This document shows, in pieces, positions 9,987 to 21,302 of a DNA stretch of 64,000 nucleotides. Positions within the stretch are counted from its first letter, which is position 1. Each line of letters starts with the position of its first letter. The stretch comes from Phycisphaeraceae bacterium (GTDB lineage: Bacteria > Planctomycetota > Phycisphaerae > Phycisphaerales > UBA1924), in contig RECQ01000036.1 of the NCBI GenBank assembly GCA_007693965.1, positions 152,535-216,534 on the forward strand. Reading direction: 5' to 3'. A program made the translations under genes and the position numbers. Under the pieces are notes generated by a model that was given only the letters and a program-made list of their open reading frames with translations, had not been told where the DNA came from and did not search any database.

Positions 9987-11423
9987 TCAGCGAAGCGCCC
10001 GCGACTGCTCCGCCCACGCCAGATAGCCGCCCTCGAGGTTCGTCGCGTCGAACCCCGCGCGGCGCAGCAGCGCCGTCGCACGCGCTGAGCGCACACCGCT
10101 GCGGCAATGCACCACGATCGGCCTGTCGCGCGGCAATTCCTCAATCCGTTCGGGCAGTCGCACGTGCGTCGCATTCAACGCGCCGGCGATGTGCCCCTCG
10201 TCGTATTCGTCCATGCGGCGCACATCCAGGATGAATGGCGCCTCGCCGGAATCGAGCCGCGAACGCAGCGCCTTGGCGTCGATCTCCGGAGCCTCGGCCA
10301 GCTTGCCTCCGGCGCGCCCATGCGCATCGACTTCCTCCGGCGCCGCCCAGCCTGTCACATCGTCAACGCCCACGCGCACCAGGTCGCGCACCGCCTCCTC
10401 AAGACGCCCCTCCTCCACGATCAACGCGACCCGCTCCCCCTCGCGCACGTACGAGCCCGCGACCGCCGGAAAATTCCGATCCAGCGGCACGCTCAGCGCC
10501 CCGGGAATGTGACCCGCCCGAAACTTCGTCCACGGACGCGTGTCGATCAGCGCTGTCGACTTCGTGTCCAGCTTCGCCAGGCCCTGCGCATCCAATCGCG
10601 CCGGTCGCGGCAGCGACCCCAGCACCGGCGGGCCGTCGCGGTTCAATCGCTTCATGCGCGCAAAGTACAGAGGCGGCTCGGGCTGCCCGCTGAGAATGTC
10701 CCTGACAAACCCTTCTTCATCCGCCGCGCCGATGATGGAGCTGTTGGTGAGCTTTTCATACCCCACCGTCGACTGCGGCACAGCGCCCAGCGCCTTGCCG
10801 CAGGCGCTCCCCGCCCCGTGCCCCGGCCACACCTGAACGAAGTCGGGCGTCTTGACGAACTTGAGCACCGACCTGCGCAGCTCGCGCGCCGCCGGCTCCT
10901 TGGCGCCCGCCTGCCCCGCCGCCGTCTCAAGGAGGTCCGGCCGGCCCAGGTCGCCGACGAAGACGAAATCGCCGGTCACGATGCCCAGCGGCGCCGTCGC
11001 CCCGGCGCCCTCATCGAGCACCTCGAAACACAGATGCTCCGGCGTGTGACCCGGCGTATGGATGGCGGTGAGGCGCACGCCGCCAATGCGGAACGAATCG
11101 CCGTCGTGCAGCAGAACATGGACGTACGACCCGCCGCCCGATTTCTTGTCGAGCCACGTGTAGCGCCAGCCCTCGCCCCCCTCGTCGGAGAGGTAGAGCC
11201 TGGCGCCGGTCCTCTCCGCCAGCTCGCGGGCGCCGGAGAGAAAGTCAGCGTGGATGTGCGTCTCGGCGATCGCGGTGATGCGCAGCCCCTCCCCCGCCGC
11301 GGCGTCGATGTAGCGGTCCACATCGCGCTCGGGGTCGATCACCAGCGCCTCGCGCGTGCGCTGGCACCCGATCAGGTACGCGGCCTGGGCCAGCTTGTCG
11401 TCGTACATCATTCGCAGCAGCAT
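9987..11423 (-). CDS. MBL-fold hydrolase with two rhodanese domains (persulfide dioxygenase-like)
   Basis: 478 aa. Residues 1-250 form a metallo-beta-lactamase domain with metal ligands H56-x-H58-x-D60 in ETHIHADFLSG, then HTPGHTPEHLCF and GDFVFVGDLGRPDL, as in ETHE1-like persulfide dioxygenases. Two rhodanese domains follow. The first (about 275-365) has VALIVEE where the catalytic Cys would be, so it is probably inactive. The second (about 375-478) has VVHCRSGVRS with Cys440. This architecture is linked to sulfane-sulfur metabolism: glutathione- or thiol-persulfide oxidation and sulfur transfer. The start ATG at 11423 fits family N-termini; it is only 4 bases from the heptamer array, leaving no normal Shine-Dalgarno. 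Confidence 0.92.
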   Translation of the reverse strand: MLLRMMYDDKLAQAAYLIGCQRTREALVIDPERDVDRYIDAAAGEGLRITAIAETHIHADFLSGARELAERTGARLYLSDEGGEGWRYTWLDKKSGGGSYVHVLLHDGDSFRIGGVRLTAIHTPGHTPEHLCFEVLDEGAGATAPLGIVTGDFVFVGDLGRPDLLETAAGQAGAKEPAARELRRSVLKFVKTPDFVQVWPGHGAGSACGKALGAVPQSTVGYEKLTNSSIIGAADEEGFVRDILSGQPEPPLYFARMKRLNRDGPPVLGSLPRPARLDAQGLAKLDTKSTALIDTRPWTKFRAGHIPGALSVPLDRNFPAVAGSYVREGERVALIVEEGRLEEAVRDLVRVGVDDVTGWAAPEEVDAHGRAGGKLAEAPEIDAKALRSRLDSGEAPFILDVRRMDEYDEGHIAGALNATHVRLPERIEELPRDRPIVVHCRSGVRSARATALLRRAGFDATNLEGGYLAWAEQSRALR

Positions 11424-11427
11424 GGGG

Positions 11428-11544
11428 GAGTTCCGAGTTCTGAGTACCGAGTACCGAGTACCGAGTACCGATTACCGAGAGCCGAGTTCTGAGTTCCGAG
11501 TTCCGAGTTCTGAGTTCTGAGTTCTGAGTTCTGAGCGCTGAGAG
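11428..11544. repeat. Heptanucleotide repeat array next to the MBL-rhodanese start codon
   Basis: About 16 units of GAGTTCC, GAGTTCT, GAGTACC, GAGTACC and so on, almost pure 7-base periodicity on the + strand. It occupies exactly the 5' leader of the leftward MBL gene and is the same family as at 6044 and 48404. Confidence 0.85.
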
Positions 11545-11697
11545 ACGGGTGGGGGGGATGTTTTCCTCCCAAGATTGACCACCGGTCGTCATTATTGCAG
11601 GATCGCGGGCGTCGTGTCCGGCTTTTTTCTTGCATCGGCGGTCCATCGCGTGTATCGCAGAGATTCAGAAATGTCACCCGTCTTGGAGTTGATGCAG

Positions 11698-13038
11698 ATG
11701 AAACACCAATCGATCCTTCGCGTCCTCATGTTCGCGGCGCCCGCAGCCACTGCCCTCGCCGCCGCCGCCGCCGCCACCACCGCGCAGCCGGCCCACATCG
11801 TGATCTACGCCTTCGATCAGCGCGACGATCTGATCATCCGCGTCGAGGACAAGAACGGCGACGGATCCACCACCGGCCCCGGCGAAGTCACGCTCTTCTT
11901 CGACTCGACCGTCCCCGACACCGGCGTCTTCAACGCCCAGGGCATGCTGGCCCTCGATGTGGACAAGCTCCTCGCAACCGACAACTTCGATCCCGAGAAG
12001 GTCGTCCTCCTCCAGGACCTGAACGGCGACGGGAGCGCATTCGGCCCCGGCGAGAGCCTGGTCTGGTTCGACGGACGCATCCCAGGGGATCTCACGATCG
12101 ACAATCCCGTCGACATCAAGTTCGGCCCTGGCGGCGCCATCTATCTCTTTGACAACAACACGCTCAGCGACACCACCCCCGAAGCGATCTACCGTCTCGA
12201 AGACATCAACGGCGACGGCGTCGTCGACATCGATACGCCCGGCGAGGTGACGAAGTTCTTCGAGCTCTCTCCCATCGGCAGCTCCTTCGGCGCCACCTGC
12301 TTCTCGCTCGAATTCGACGCCGCGGGCTTCTGCTACGCCTACGACATCTCGGACCCCGAGGAGCGCATCCACCGCATCACTCCCGACGGATCGTCGAGCA
12401 GCGTCTTCCTCACCAGCCAGACGCTTTTCAACCTCACCAACACGCTCTTCTTCTCCGGCGCCCGCAAGATGGCCCACAACCCGCACACCGACGAGATCAT
12501 CATCACCGCCAGCGAGTGGCCCGGAAGCCGCCAGCGCTTCATTGCGCTGCGCGATCAGTCAGGCAGCGGCACGATCAACTCACCATCCGAAATCCGCACG
12601 CTGTGGCGCTCCGAGTTCAACGCCGACGGCGTGATCGGCTTCCCGCGCGACTTCGTCTACATCCCCGAAGATGGATCGATCATCTTCGTTGACTCCGGCC
12701 GCAACCAGATCGTGCGCCTCTTCGACATCGACGGGAACGGCGACTACCTGGGCCCCGGCGAAACGACGGTCCTCTACAACGCCGACGACGCCGCCATGGC
12801 GGGCCAGGTCGCGGCCACGCTCATGCTCAGCGTCGCCGCCGCCGTCGTCACCACGCCGCCCTGCCCCGCCGATCTCAGCGGCGACGGCTCCGTCGGCAGC
12901 GCCGACCTGGCCATCCTGCTCGGGTGCTGGGGCAAGGTCTCCGGCGCCTGCGCCGGGGCGGATCTCACCGGCGACACCCTCGTCGGCAGCGCCGACCTGG
13001 CCTTCCTGCTCGGCAACTGGGGACCCTGCCCGGACTGA
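11698..13038 (+). CDS. Exported protein with C-terminal paired dockerin-like repeats
   Basis: 446 aa. The signal peptide (Ala-rich, ends near TTAQPAH) is followed by repeated calcium-loop-like blocks such as DKNGDGSTTGPGEVTLFFD, DLNGDGSAFGPGES, DINGDGVVDIDTPGEV and DIDGNGDYLGPGET, which recur between beta-propeller-like strands. The C-terminus has two dockerin-type units, DLSGDGSVGSADLAILLGCW and DLTGDTLVGSADLAFLLGNW, ending GPCPD. This matches the planctomycete dockerin-like C-terminal module found on many secreted proteins. The start at 11698 has GGAG 9 bases upstream; an in-frame ATG at 11692 is too close to it. Confidence 0.85.
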   Translation: MKHQSILRVLMFAAPAATALAAAAAATTAQPAHIVIYAFDQRDDLIIRVEDKNGDGSTTGPGEVTLFFDSTVPDTGVFNAQGMLALDVDKLLATDNFDPEKVVLLQDLNGDGSAFGPGESLVWFDGRIPGDLTIDNPVDIKFGPGGAIYLFDNNTLSDTTPEAIYRLEDINGDGVVDIDTPGEVTKFFELSPIGSSFGATCFSLEFDAAGFCYAYDISDPEERIHRITPDGSSSSVFLTSQTLFNLTNTLFFSGARKMAHNPHTDEIIITASEWPGSRQRFIALRDQSGSGTINSPSEIRTLWRSEFNADGVIGFPRDFVYIPEDGSIIFVDSGRNQIVRLFDIDGNGDYLGPGETTVLYNADDAAMAGQVAATLMLSVAAAVVTTPPCPADLSGDGSVGSADLAILLGCWGKVSGACAGADLTGDTLVGSADLAFLLGNWGPCPD

Positions 13039-13115
13039 AGAGCCCCGGCCCCCGACCCCGCGCCTCCTTCCCCAATTTTCTCGCTGTGCCTCTGAGCCCC
13101 TGTGGTTCTTCCCGC

Positions 13116-13155
13116 AAAAACAAGAATGGCCGGGGCCTTTCACAGCCCCGGCCAT
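13116..13155 (-). terminator. Hairpin between the dockerin gene and the HU gene
   Basis: An 11-bp perfect stem, ATGGCCGGGGC and its complement, with an 8-base loop at 13126-13155. Read leftward it is followed by TTCTTGTTTTTG, so it should end the HU transcript; it may also slow the convergent dockerin transcript. Confidence 0.8.
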
Positions 13156-13192
13156 CATTCATTCGTCAGTCATCGTGAAGCCGCAAACAGGC

Positions 13193-13603
13193 TCACACCA
13201 TGCTCTTGAGCGCCTTGAGGGGGCGCACCTTGACGACCTTGCGGGCCGGCTTGGCCTTGAACATGGTCTCCTCGCCGGTGAAGGGATTGATTCCCTTGCG
13301 GGCGCGGGTGGCGGGCTTCTTCTGGACGGTGACCTTCATCAGGCCGCCGAAGTTGACCACGCCGGGGCCGCTGGTCCCCAGGTCCTTGGCCATCATCTGC
13401 GAAGCGACGTCGAAGACGTCGGCGACCTGCTTGCGGGTCAGGTCGGTGTTCTCGGCGATGGTCTTGAAGAACTCGCTCTTGGTGCGTGCCTTCTTGGTTC
13501 CAGGGATCGTCGCGCGCCGCGTTGCGGCCTTTTTGGTCGTCTTTTTGCGGGCGGTGGTCTTCTTCCGAGTCGTCTTCTTCCGTGCGGCGGTTTTTCTCGC
13601 CAT
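13193..13603 (-). CDS. HU-family DNA-binding protein with Lys/Arg-rich N-terminal tail
   Basis: 136 aa. Residues 1-40 are a basic tail of repeated ARKKTT/TRKKTT-like units reminiscent of eukaryotic histone H1 tails. Residues 41-136 match the HU/IHF fold: TKSEFFKTIAENTDLTRKQV, the beta-arm region GVVNFGGLMKVTVQKKPATR and GINPFTGEETMFKAKPARK. HU compacts and bends DNA. The Lys-rich extension is known on some bacterial HU proteins and should add non-specific DNA contacts. The start at 13603 has GGAGG 8 bases upstream. It is transcribed alone, with its own terminator. Confidence 0.93.
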   Translation of the reverse strand: MARKTAARKKTTRKKTTARKKTTKKAATRRATIPGTKKARTKSEFFKTIAENTDLTRKQVADVFDVASQMMAKDLGTSGPGVVNFGGLMKVTVQKKPATRARKGINPFTGEETMFKAKPARKVVKVRPLKALKSMV

Positions 13604-13904
13604 GATTGGAGCCTCCATGATCTCTCGTGCCAGGACGCCGGCTCACACGGCCGACCGTCTTCACGTTCACGGGGATTAAGCGGGTTTGTACTCCCGCCGG
13701 GCTCCCCGCACAAGCGGTTTTGCCCGGTTTTTATCGGGTATTTTGACGCCCCTCCCTTGAAATCTAGATGGAAGACACCACGGAACGCCCGTCGCGGCGT
13801 GAAAATCAAGCCCCGGGGCGGGTTCCCATCGGTGATGAAAACACCTGAAATACCAGACACTTCCGTGCCCCCCGGGCCGCGCGAGAGGCCGCGCCCAAGG
13901 CGAC
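13604..13904. other. Gene-free HU leader region
   Basis: 301 bases between the HU start and the DUF4139-like stop, both leftward. It should hold the HU promoter. Short GC-rich inverted segments are present (ccccggggcgg, cccgggccgcgcgag), but no T-run terminator is clear. Confidence 0.4.
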
Positions 13905-15662
13905 TCACCTCCAGAAGTAATTCCACTTGTAGTCCAGATCGGCCTGCTCCCCCGGCTCAATCGTGAACTCCCACGTCACCCGGCTGACGCCATTCAGTGC
14001 GGTCCACCAGTGCGGCGGGGACCACCATCGCCGCCAGCCGTCCCAGCCCCGACCCGGGAAACCCGCTCCGTCCAACAGGCTCAGCTTCTCGATCCTGGCC
14101 TCCGCAGTGGCGCTCTCGACGTCCCCCAGCAGGTATCGCACAACCTCCATCCGGACCGGGTGATCCTTGCGGTTCGTCAGCGACACCCGACCCTCAAGAA
14201 GAATGCGCGCATACGTACTGCCGTGCCAGCGAATCGCATCCGGCTCGCGGCCAACCTCGCTGTCGGACCGGTCGACCTCGATGTCCGTGGCGGGCGCCAG
14301 CGTGATCTCCGCTCGGCCGCCGATTGAGGTGTAGGGCATCAACCCCTGGGACAGCGGCGTGCCGCCGCTCAGGATCAGCGTCGGAGCGGTGGTGAAAGGA
14401 TGCTCGGTGGTGTTGGTCATGCGCAGCGTATGGTTCGCCATCGGCCGCAGAAGAAGATCCGAAATTTCTCTCTGCTGATTCGGGTTCATGCCATGCACGG
14501 CCTCCCTCGGCGGCACGGCGGGAAGCTCAAGCGTGTAGACGTCTTCGTACTCCACCTCGCCGCTCGCGATGTGCATGACCATCCGCTCGCCGCGCTTCAG
14601 CGACAGGTGTTCGACGCTGAAGAGGTAGAAATCCTCGCTGGAGTCGGCGCCGACAACCTCGGGCACTCCGCCGGGCTGGGGCCTGTCGCGCCCCGTCGCC
14701 TCCCTTCGCGCATCGAAACTGGCCTGCGTCATAAGAAGGTGAGCCATCGCCGGCGCCGCAGCGGAGAGCGTCTGAAAGAACGACGAGAGCGCCGGAGCCG
14801 TCTCCATCATGCCCATCGGATCGAGCATGTCCTTGAATGTGAACGACGGCGCCCCGATCGCGAGCTGCACCAGCGCGTTTTCGAAATCCGCCAGCTCGTT
14901 CAGGATCGTCCCCTGGAGCGTGAGGCGGGCGATCCCCGGGCTGACGATCTCGAACTTGTACGACGGGATCCAGCGAACGCCCTTTTGAAGATAGAGAAGC
15001 CCGACATCCGCCGCCTCCGAAGGATCGTGATCTCCCCAGTCGAGCGCCAGGGTGAGGACGTGGCCCTGCTCCTGCGTTGAATACACAAGCTCCGGCGTGT
15101 CGAAAAACTCCAGCTCGCGGATCGATGCCACCGGAATCACGCGCACACCGCTCTCGGTTTCAAGCAGCACGAGCGACGCCTGATGGACAGGCCTTGTGGC
15201 GCCGAAGCCGGCATGTCCCGGCGCCGGGGGCGCCTCCGGCGTCAGTGTTTCGAGAATCTTCGCTTCAACCCGCTCGCTGCCGATGGAGACAACGCATCGC
15301 GCGCCGACGTTGCCCCGCAGCAGATCCGGGATCGACACCGCCCGTCGCTCCCCTTCGACAGTCGCCGCTCCTGCAATGGCGGCGCCGAGTGTGGCTCCAG
15401 GCTCGTTCGTGAACGGCCAGAAACCGCCGAGGATCGGTGTCGGCAGCCGGTTCAGAACGACCCAGCCGCGTTCATCCGTCTTCACACGCCCCCGATGCAT
15501 CGCGAAGGCGTGGCCATCCTTGAAAACGACCAGCTCCCGAATCGGAAGCGCATCCCACGCCTCACTTTTGCCTTGATTCCCATTCCCCGTCGCCACCGCC
15601 CCCGTCGCCACCGAGGCCGCGAGTGCGAGGCAGACCAACATCGCTCGACGCTGACTTTGCAT
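13905..15662 (-). CDS. Exported DUF4139-like protein
   Basis: 585 aa. The signal peptide MQSQRRAMLVCLALAASVAT ends near ATG. The body has features of the DUF4139 family: a central LLYLQKGVRWIPSYKFEI strand pair and a C-terminus GVSRVTWEFTIEPGEQADLD followed by YKWNYFWR, where the family has its W-x-(hydrophobic)-x-PGE-x(4)-Y motif. Family members are secreted or surface beta-rich proteins of unknown function. The start at 15662 follows AAGGAGA by 6 bases. It is the third gene after clpB and yugP on the same strand, separated by 86 bases from the protease gene, so co-transcription is possible. Family assignment is moderate. Confidence 0.8.
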   Translation of the reverse strand: MQSQRRAMLVCLALAASVATGAVATGNGNQGKSEAWDALPIRELVVFKDGHAFAMHRGRVKTDERGWVVLNRLPTPILGGFWPFTNEPGATLGAAIAGAATVEGERRAVSIPDLLRGNVGARCVVSIGSERVEAKILETLTPEAPPAPGHAGFGATRPVHQASLVLLETESGVRVIPVASIRELEFFDTPELVYSTQEQGHVLTLALDWGDHDPSEAADVGLLYLQKGVRWIPSYKFEIVSPGIARLTLQGTILNELADFENALVQLAIGAPSFTFKDMLDPMGMMETAPALSSFFQTLSAAAPAMAHLLMTQASFDARREATGRDRPQPGGVPEVVGADSSEDFYLFSVEHLSLKRGERMVMHIASGEVEYEDVYTLELPAVPPREAVHGMNPNQQREISDLLLRPMANHTLRMTNTTEHPFTTAPTLILSGGTPLSQGLMPYTSIGGRAEITLAPATDIEVDRSDSEVGREPDAIRWHGSTYARILLEGRVSLTNRKDHPVRMEVVRYLLGDVESATAEARIEKLSLLDGAGFPGRGWDGWRRWWSPPHWWTALNGVSRVTWEFTIEPGEQADLDYKWNYFWR

Positions 15663-15748
15663 GAGAAGTCTCCTTTCGTCACGAATAGTGACGGAGCAAG
15701 ACCCTCTGGGTTCCATCAAAACAAGGCGACCACCCTGCGATTCGAGAA

Positions 15749-16447
15749 TCACCGCCGCGCCGTCGCCCTCAGAATGAAATACGCCAGCGTCAGAATCGCC
15801 GTCAGCGTGGCGGCGACATACGTCAGGGCCGCGGCGTTGAGCACCTTGCCCACCTCCCGCTCCTCCGCCCCCGCCACCATCCCCGTCTCTGACAGAATCC
15901 GCCGCGCCCGGGAGCTGGCGTCGAACTCCACCGGCAGGTTCACGAGCTGGAAGAAGACCACCACCGAGAAGAGTGCGATCGCGCCCCACATCAGCCACAT
16001 CCCCATCGCGTTCGCGGCGCCGCCGAGGAACATGCCGATGATGAAGATGAAGATCGCCATGTTGCTCCCCACCGAGGCCAGCGGCACAACGCCGTTGCGG
16101 ATCACCAGCGGGGCGTAGTTCGTCGCATCCTGGATCGCGTGCCCCGCCTCGTGGGCGGCGATGCCCAGCGACGCCAGGCTCCGCCCGCTGTGCACATCCG
16201 GGCTCAGCCGCAGCACCTTGTGGCGCGGATCGTAATGGTCGCTCAGCGTCCCCTGCGTCATCTCGATGCTCACGCTCTGCAGGTTGTTGCTGTCCAGAAT
16301 CCGCCGCGCCGCCGCGGCCCCGGTGAGCCCGCTCGACGCCGCCATCTTGCTGGCCTTGTGATACGCCGACTTCACCTTCCACTGCGCCCAAAGTGAAAGC
16401 AGCAGCGCCGGCGCCAGAATGATGAAATACAGGGGATCGAAGATCAT
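15749..16447 (-). CDS. YugP-like zinc metallopeptidase, membrane bound
   Basis: 232 aa. The N-terminal membrane helix (MIFDPLYFIILAPALLLSLW) precedes the zinc motif H-E-A-G-H in LGIAAHEAGHAIQ, then two or three more hydrophobic helices (AIFIFIIGMFLGG, LMWGAIALFSVVVFF, LTAILTLAYFIL). NLPVEFDASSRARRIL is a strong signature of the YugP/DUF2268-neighbour family of small integral membrane zinc peptidases. Substrates are unknown. AAGGAAG lies 6 bases before the ATG. It sits 49 bases after clpB, which suggests a role in membrane-protein quality control. Confidence 0.9.
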   Translation of the reverse strand: MIFDPLYFIILAPALLLSLWAQWKVKSAYHKASKMAASSGLTGAAAARRILDSNNLQSVSIEMTQGTLSDHYDPRHKVLRLSPDVHSGRSLASLGIAAHEAGHAIQDATNYAPLVIRNGVVPLASVGSNMAIFIFIIGMFLGGAANAMGMWLMWGAIALFSVVVFFQLVNLPVEFDASSRARRILSETGMVAGAEEREVGKVLNAAALTYVAATLTAILTLAYFILRATARR

Positions 16448-16467
16448 TGGTGCTTCCTTATTGCATC

Positions 16468-16488
16468 ACCACAGAGCGGCTCTGTGGT
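16468..16488 (-). terminator. Intercistronic hairpin between clpB and yugP
   Basis: A 9-bp stem ACCACAGAG-(cgg)-CTCTGTGGT without a T-run. More likely an attenuating or mRNA-stabilising hairpin than a full terminator. Confidence 0.5.
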
Positions 16489-16496
16489 AAATCCCT

Positions 16497-19139
<2,643 letters not shown>

Positions 19140-19184
19140 GTGGTGCGCCTTCCTGTGCTGGGTCTGTTGTGGGATCGGGGGGAT

Positions 19185-19359
19185 GGAACGCGGAGTGCGC
19201 GGAGTTTTTGAGTGAAACGGAGTCGGAAAAGAAAGAAAAAATGGATTGTTCCGCGATCAGGACACAAGTGGCGAATCACGCGCAAACAGCGCTCGACACC
19301 ACAACATCAATCCTTTCCCCCCTCCGTCTTACTCAAGAACTCCGCGCACTCCGCGTTCC
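19185..19359. repeat. Long inverted repeat between the dnaJ-like gene and clpB
   Basis: Two 29-base arms, 19185-19213 (starts ggaacgcggagtgcgcgg) and 19331-19359, match as reverse complements at 28 of 29 positions. The next 20 bases inside each arm (cggagtcggaaaag versus ccttt..ccctccg) remain partly complementary. The enclosed 117 bases show no ORF. It could fold in the mRNA or be a small mobile palindrome. Related cggagtgcgcggag-type repeats are common in planctomycete intergenic DNA. Confidence 0.8.
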
Positions 19360-19371
19360 TTCCCCCCGAAA

Positions 19372-20421
19372 TCACTCCCGACGCGGATCAAACAATGACA
19401 CGCGTCCCAACTCTTCCAGCAACTTCCGTTCCTCATCCGTCAGCGTCGCCGGAACCGTGATTTTCAGCTCCACGTACAGGTCTCCCCGCCCTCCGGTCCG
19501 CATCGGCAGCCCCTTGCCGCGCAGCCGCAGCTTCTGGCCGCTCTGCGAGCCCGGCGGCACTGTCAGTGTGACAGGCCCCTCCAAGGTCGGCGCCTCGACC
19601 TTCGCCCCCAGGGCCGCCTCCCACGGCGCGATCGGCAGCGTCGTCTCCAGGTTGTGGTCGCGCAGCCGGAACTTTCCGTGCGGCGCCACGCGCACGCGCA
19701 GCAGCAGATCCCCCGGCGCCCCGGCGCCGATCCCCTTCCCCCCCTGACCCGCCAGGCGGATCACCGCGCCGTCCGTCGTCCCCGGCGGGATGCGCACCGA
19801 ATACTCGCGCTGCCCCCGCCGCGCCGCGCCCGACTCATCGCGCTCCGTCGTCTGCAGCGTGATCGACTTGCTCGCCCCGTGGTACGCATCCTCCAGCGAA
19901 ATGGTCACACTCGCCTCGACCGTCTCGCCCTTGCGCGAAACACGCCCCCCGCCCCGCGCCCCGCCGGCCCGCGCCCCCGCCCGAGCCCCGGCGAACTGAT
20001 CGCCGAAGAGGGTTTCGAAGAACTCGCTGAAGCCGCCCATCCCCGAGCCGGCGCCCATGCCCCCCATGCCGCCGAGGTCCTCGACGTTGAAGCGCACCGA
20101 TCCGCCCCGCCCGCTCGCGGCGCCGGCCCGGCGTCCCCCCCCGCCGCCGAAGATCACGTCCTCCCACCCCGACGGCGGCCGGAAGTCCTGCCCCGCCTTC
20201 CAGTTCTCGCCCAACGCGTCGTAGCGCTTGCGCTTCTCCGGATCCTTCAACACCTCGTACGCCTCGCCGATCTCGTGGAACCGCTTCTCGGCCTCGGGCG
20301 ACTTGTTCACATCCGGGTGGTGCTCGCGGGCCAGCTTGCGGTAGGCGCGCTGGATCTCCTCCTGCGTGGCCGAACGGTCAACGTCGAGCGTCTCGTAATA
20401 GTCGCGGAATTTGACTGACAT
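19372..20421 (-). CDS. DnaJ/CbpA-type J-domain co-chaperone
   Basis: 349 aa. The J-domain at residues 1-70 has the HPD motif at 35-37 in LAREHHPDVNK. A Gly/Phe/Met-rich linker (about 90-165) follows. The C-terminal substrate domains start with VEASVTISLEDAYHGASKSI and end LYVELKITVPATLTDEERKL. There are no CxxCxGxG zinc fingers, so this is the type II (CbpA-like) class. It delivers clients to DnaK and stimulates its ATPase; dnaK is not in the window. The ATG at 20421 is preceded by no strong Shine-Dalgarno. It is transcribed toward clpB. Confidence 0.93.
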   Translation of the reverse strand: MSVKFRDYYETLDVDRSATQEEIQRAYRKLAREHHPDVNKSPEAEKRFHEIGEAYEVLKDPEKRKRYDALGENWKAGQDFRPPSGWEDVIFGGGGGRRAGAASGRGGSVRFNVEDLGGMGGMGAGSGMGGFSEFFETLFGDQFAGARAGARAGGARGGGRVSRKGETVEASVTISLEDAYHGASKSITLQTTERDESGAARRGQREYSVRIPPGTTDGAVIRLAGQGGKGIGAGAPGDLLLRVRVAPHGKFRLRDHNLETTLPIAPWEAALGAKVEAPTLEGPVTLTVPPGSQSGQKLRLRGKGLPMRTGGRGDLYVELKITVPATLTDEERKLLEELGRVSLFDPRRE

Positions 20422-20771
20422 GGGCTGTGGTGAATCCCCTCCGTCGTCCCGGACGCTCGCGCGCCAGAGGCCGCTGTCTGCTAACTACCTGAAGCGTATG
20501 CAAACATCGTACCGGCCCCCCGCGCCCACTCTGCGGCCTTCACCCCGGCGCCCTCGACCCGCCCGGCGCCATTCTGACAGTCCGGCAGGCAGTCGCAGAC
20601 ACTCCTGACAGCGGCACACCGATTTTCCCGAGTTCTGCGGGCCATTCCGGGCCCAGTCCGGACTGGCGCCGCCTTTGCCTTCTGTACCCCCGACCGCGTC
20701 GACGGTGGGCGTCAACGCGGCGAGGACTCTGAAACGGCAATCACAGAAAGACCCACAAGGAGAACCGAACC
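20422..20771. promoter_or_regulatory. Divergent heat-shock control region
   Basis: 350 gene-free bases between the leftward dnaJ-like/clpB genes and the rightward hsp20 pair, so promoters for both must lie here. A perfect 14-bp palindrome ccagtccggactgg at 20653-20666 is a candidate operator. I looked for the HrcA element CIRCE (TTAGCACTC-N9-GAGTGCTAA) and the HspR element HAIR and saw neither. Confidence 0.5.
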
Positions 20772-21233
20772 ATGCTCACCATCCGCACACAACCAGGACG
20801 CACCTCGTCCGGCGCCGGCCAGTTCCGCAGCGAGATGGACCGGCTCTTCAACACGTTCTTCCAGGGCGCCCCGATGTTCGAAACCGCAAGCGCCCCGACG
20901 CCGCGGCGGCTCTTCCCCGCCCTCAACGCCTGGGAGACCCCCGAAAGCCTCATGATCGAGGCCGAACTCCCCGGCTTCCGCATGGAGGACCTCGACATCT
21001 CCCTGCTCGGCGATGAGCTGACCATCCGCGGCGTGCGCACCGAGACGCAGACGGAGGGCCTGAACTTCCGCCGGCGCGAGCGCATCAGCGGCGAGTTCGC
21101 CCGCACCGTCACGCTCCCCGTCGAGGTCGATCCCGACCGCGTCAGCGCCAGCCTGCGCGACGGCGTGCTCACCATCGAGCTGCCCAAGGCCGCATCGGCC
21201 CGCCCGAGAAAGATCCAGGTCCGCACCGCCTGA
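20772..21233 (+). CDS. Small heat-shock protein, Hsp20/alpha-crystallin family (first copy)
   Basis: 153 aa. The alpha-crystallin domain runs from about residue 50: WETPESLMIEAELPGFRMED, LTIRGVR, FRRRERISGEFARTVTLP and the C-terminal-strand motif DGVLTIELPKA. The N-terminus EMDRLFNTFF is typical of the family. It is an ATP-independent holdase that keeps unfolding proteins soluble for DnaK/ClpB. AAGGAG lies 8 bases before the ATG. The C-terminus RKIQVRTA lacks a clear I-x-I anchor; the nearest is K-I-Q-V. Forms an operon with the next gene. Confidence 0.95.
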   Translation: MLTIRTQPGRTSSGAGQFRSEMDRLFNTFFQGAPMFETASAPTPRRLFPALNAWETPESLMIEAELPGFRMEDLDISLLGDELTIRGVRTETQTEGLNFRRRERISGEFARTVTLPVEVDPDRVSASLRDGVLTIELPKAASARPRKIQVRTA

Positions 21234-21302
21234 CCGGCGCCGATGCAGACCGAAGACCACACACAGGCGACCAACACCAGACATCGACATGGAGAACACA
21301 CC

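Noticed and set aside
20422..20771. CIRCE or HAIR heat-shock operator
   Set aside because: Neither TTAGCACTC-N9-GAGTGCTAA nor CTTGAGT-N7-ACTCAAG is present.
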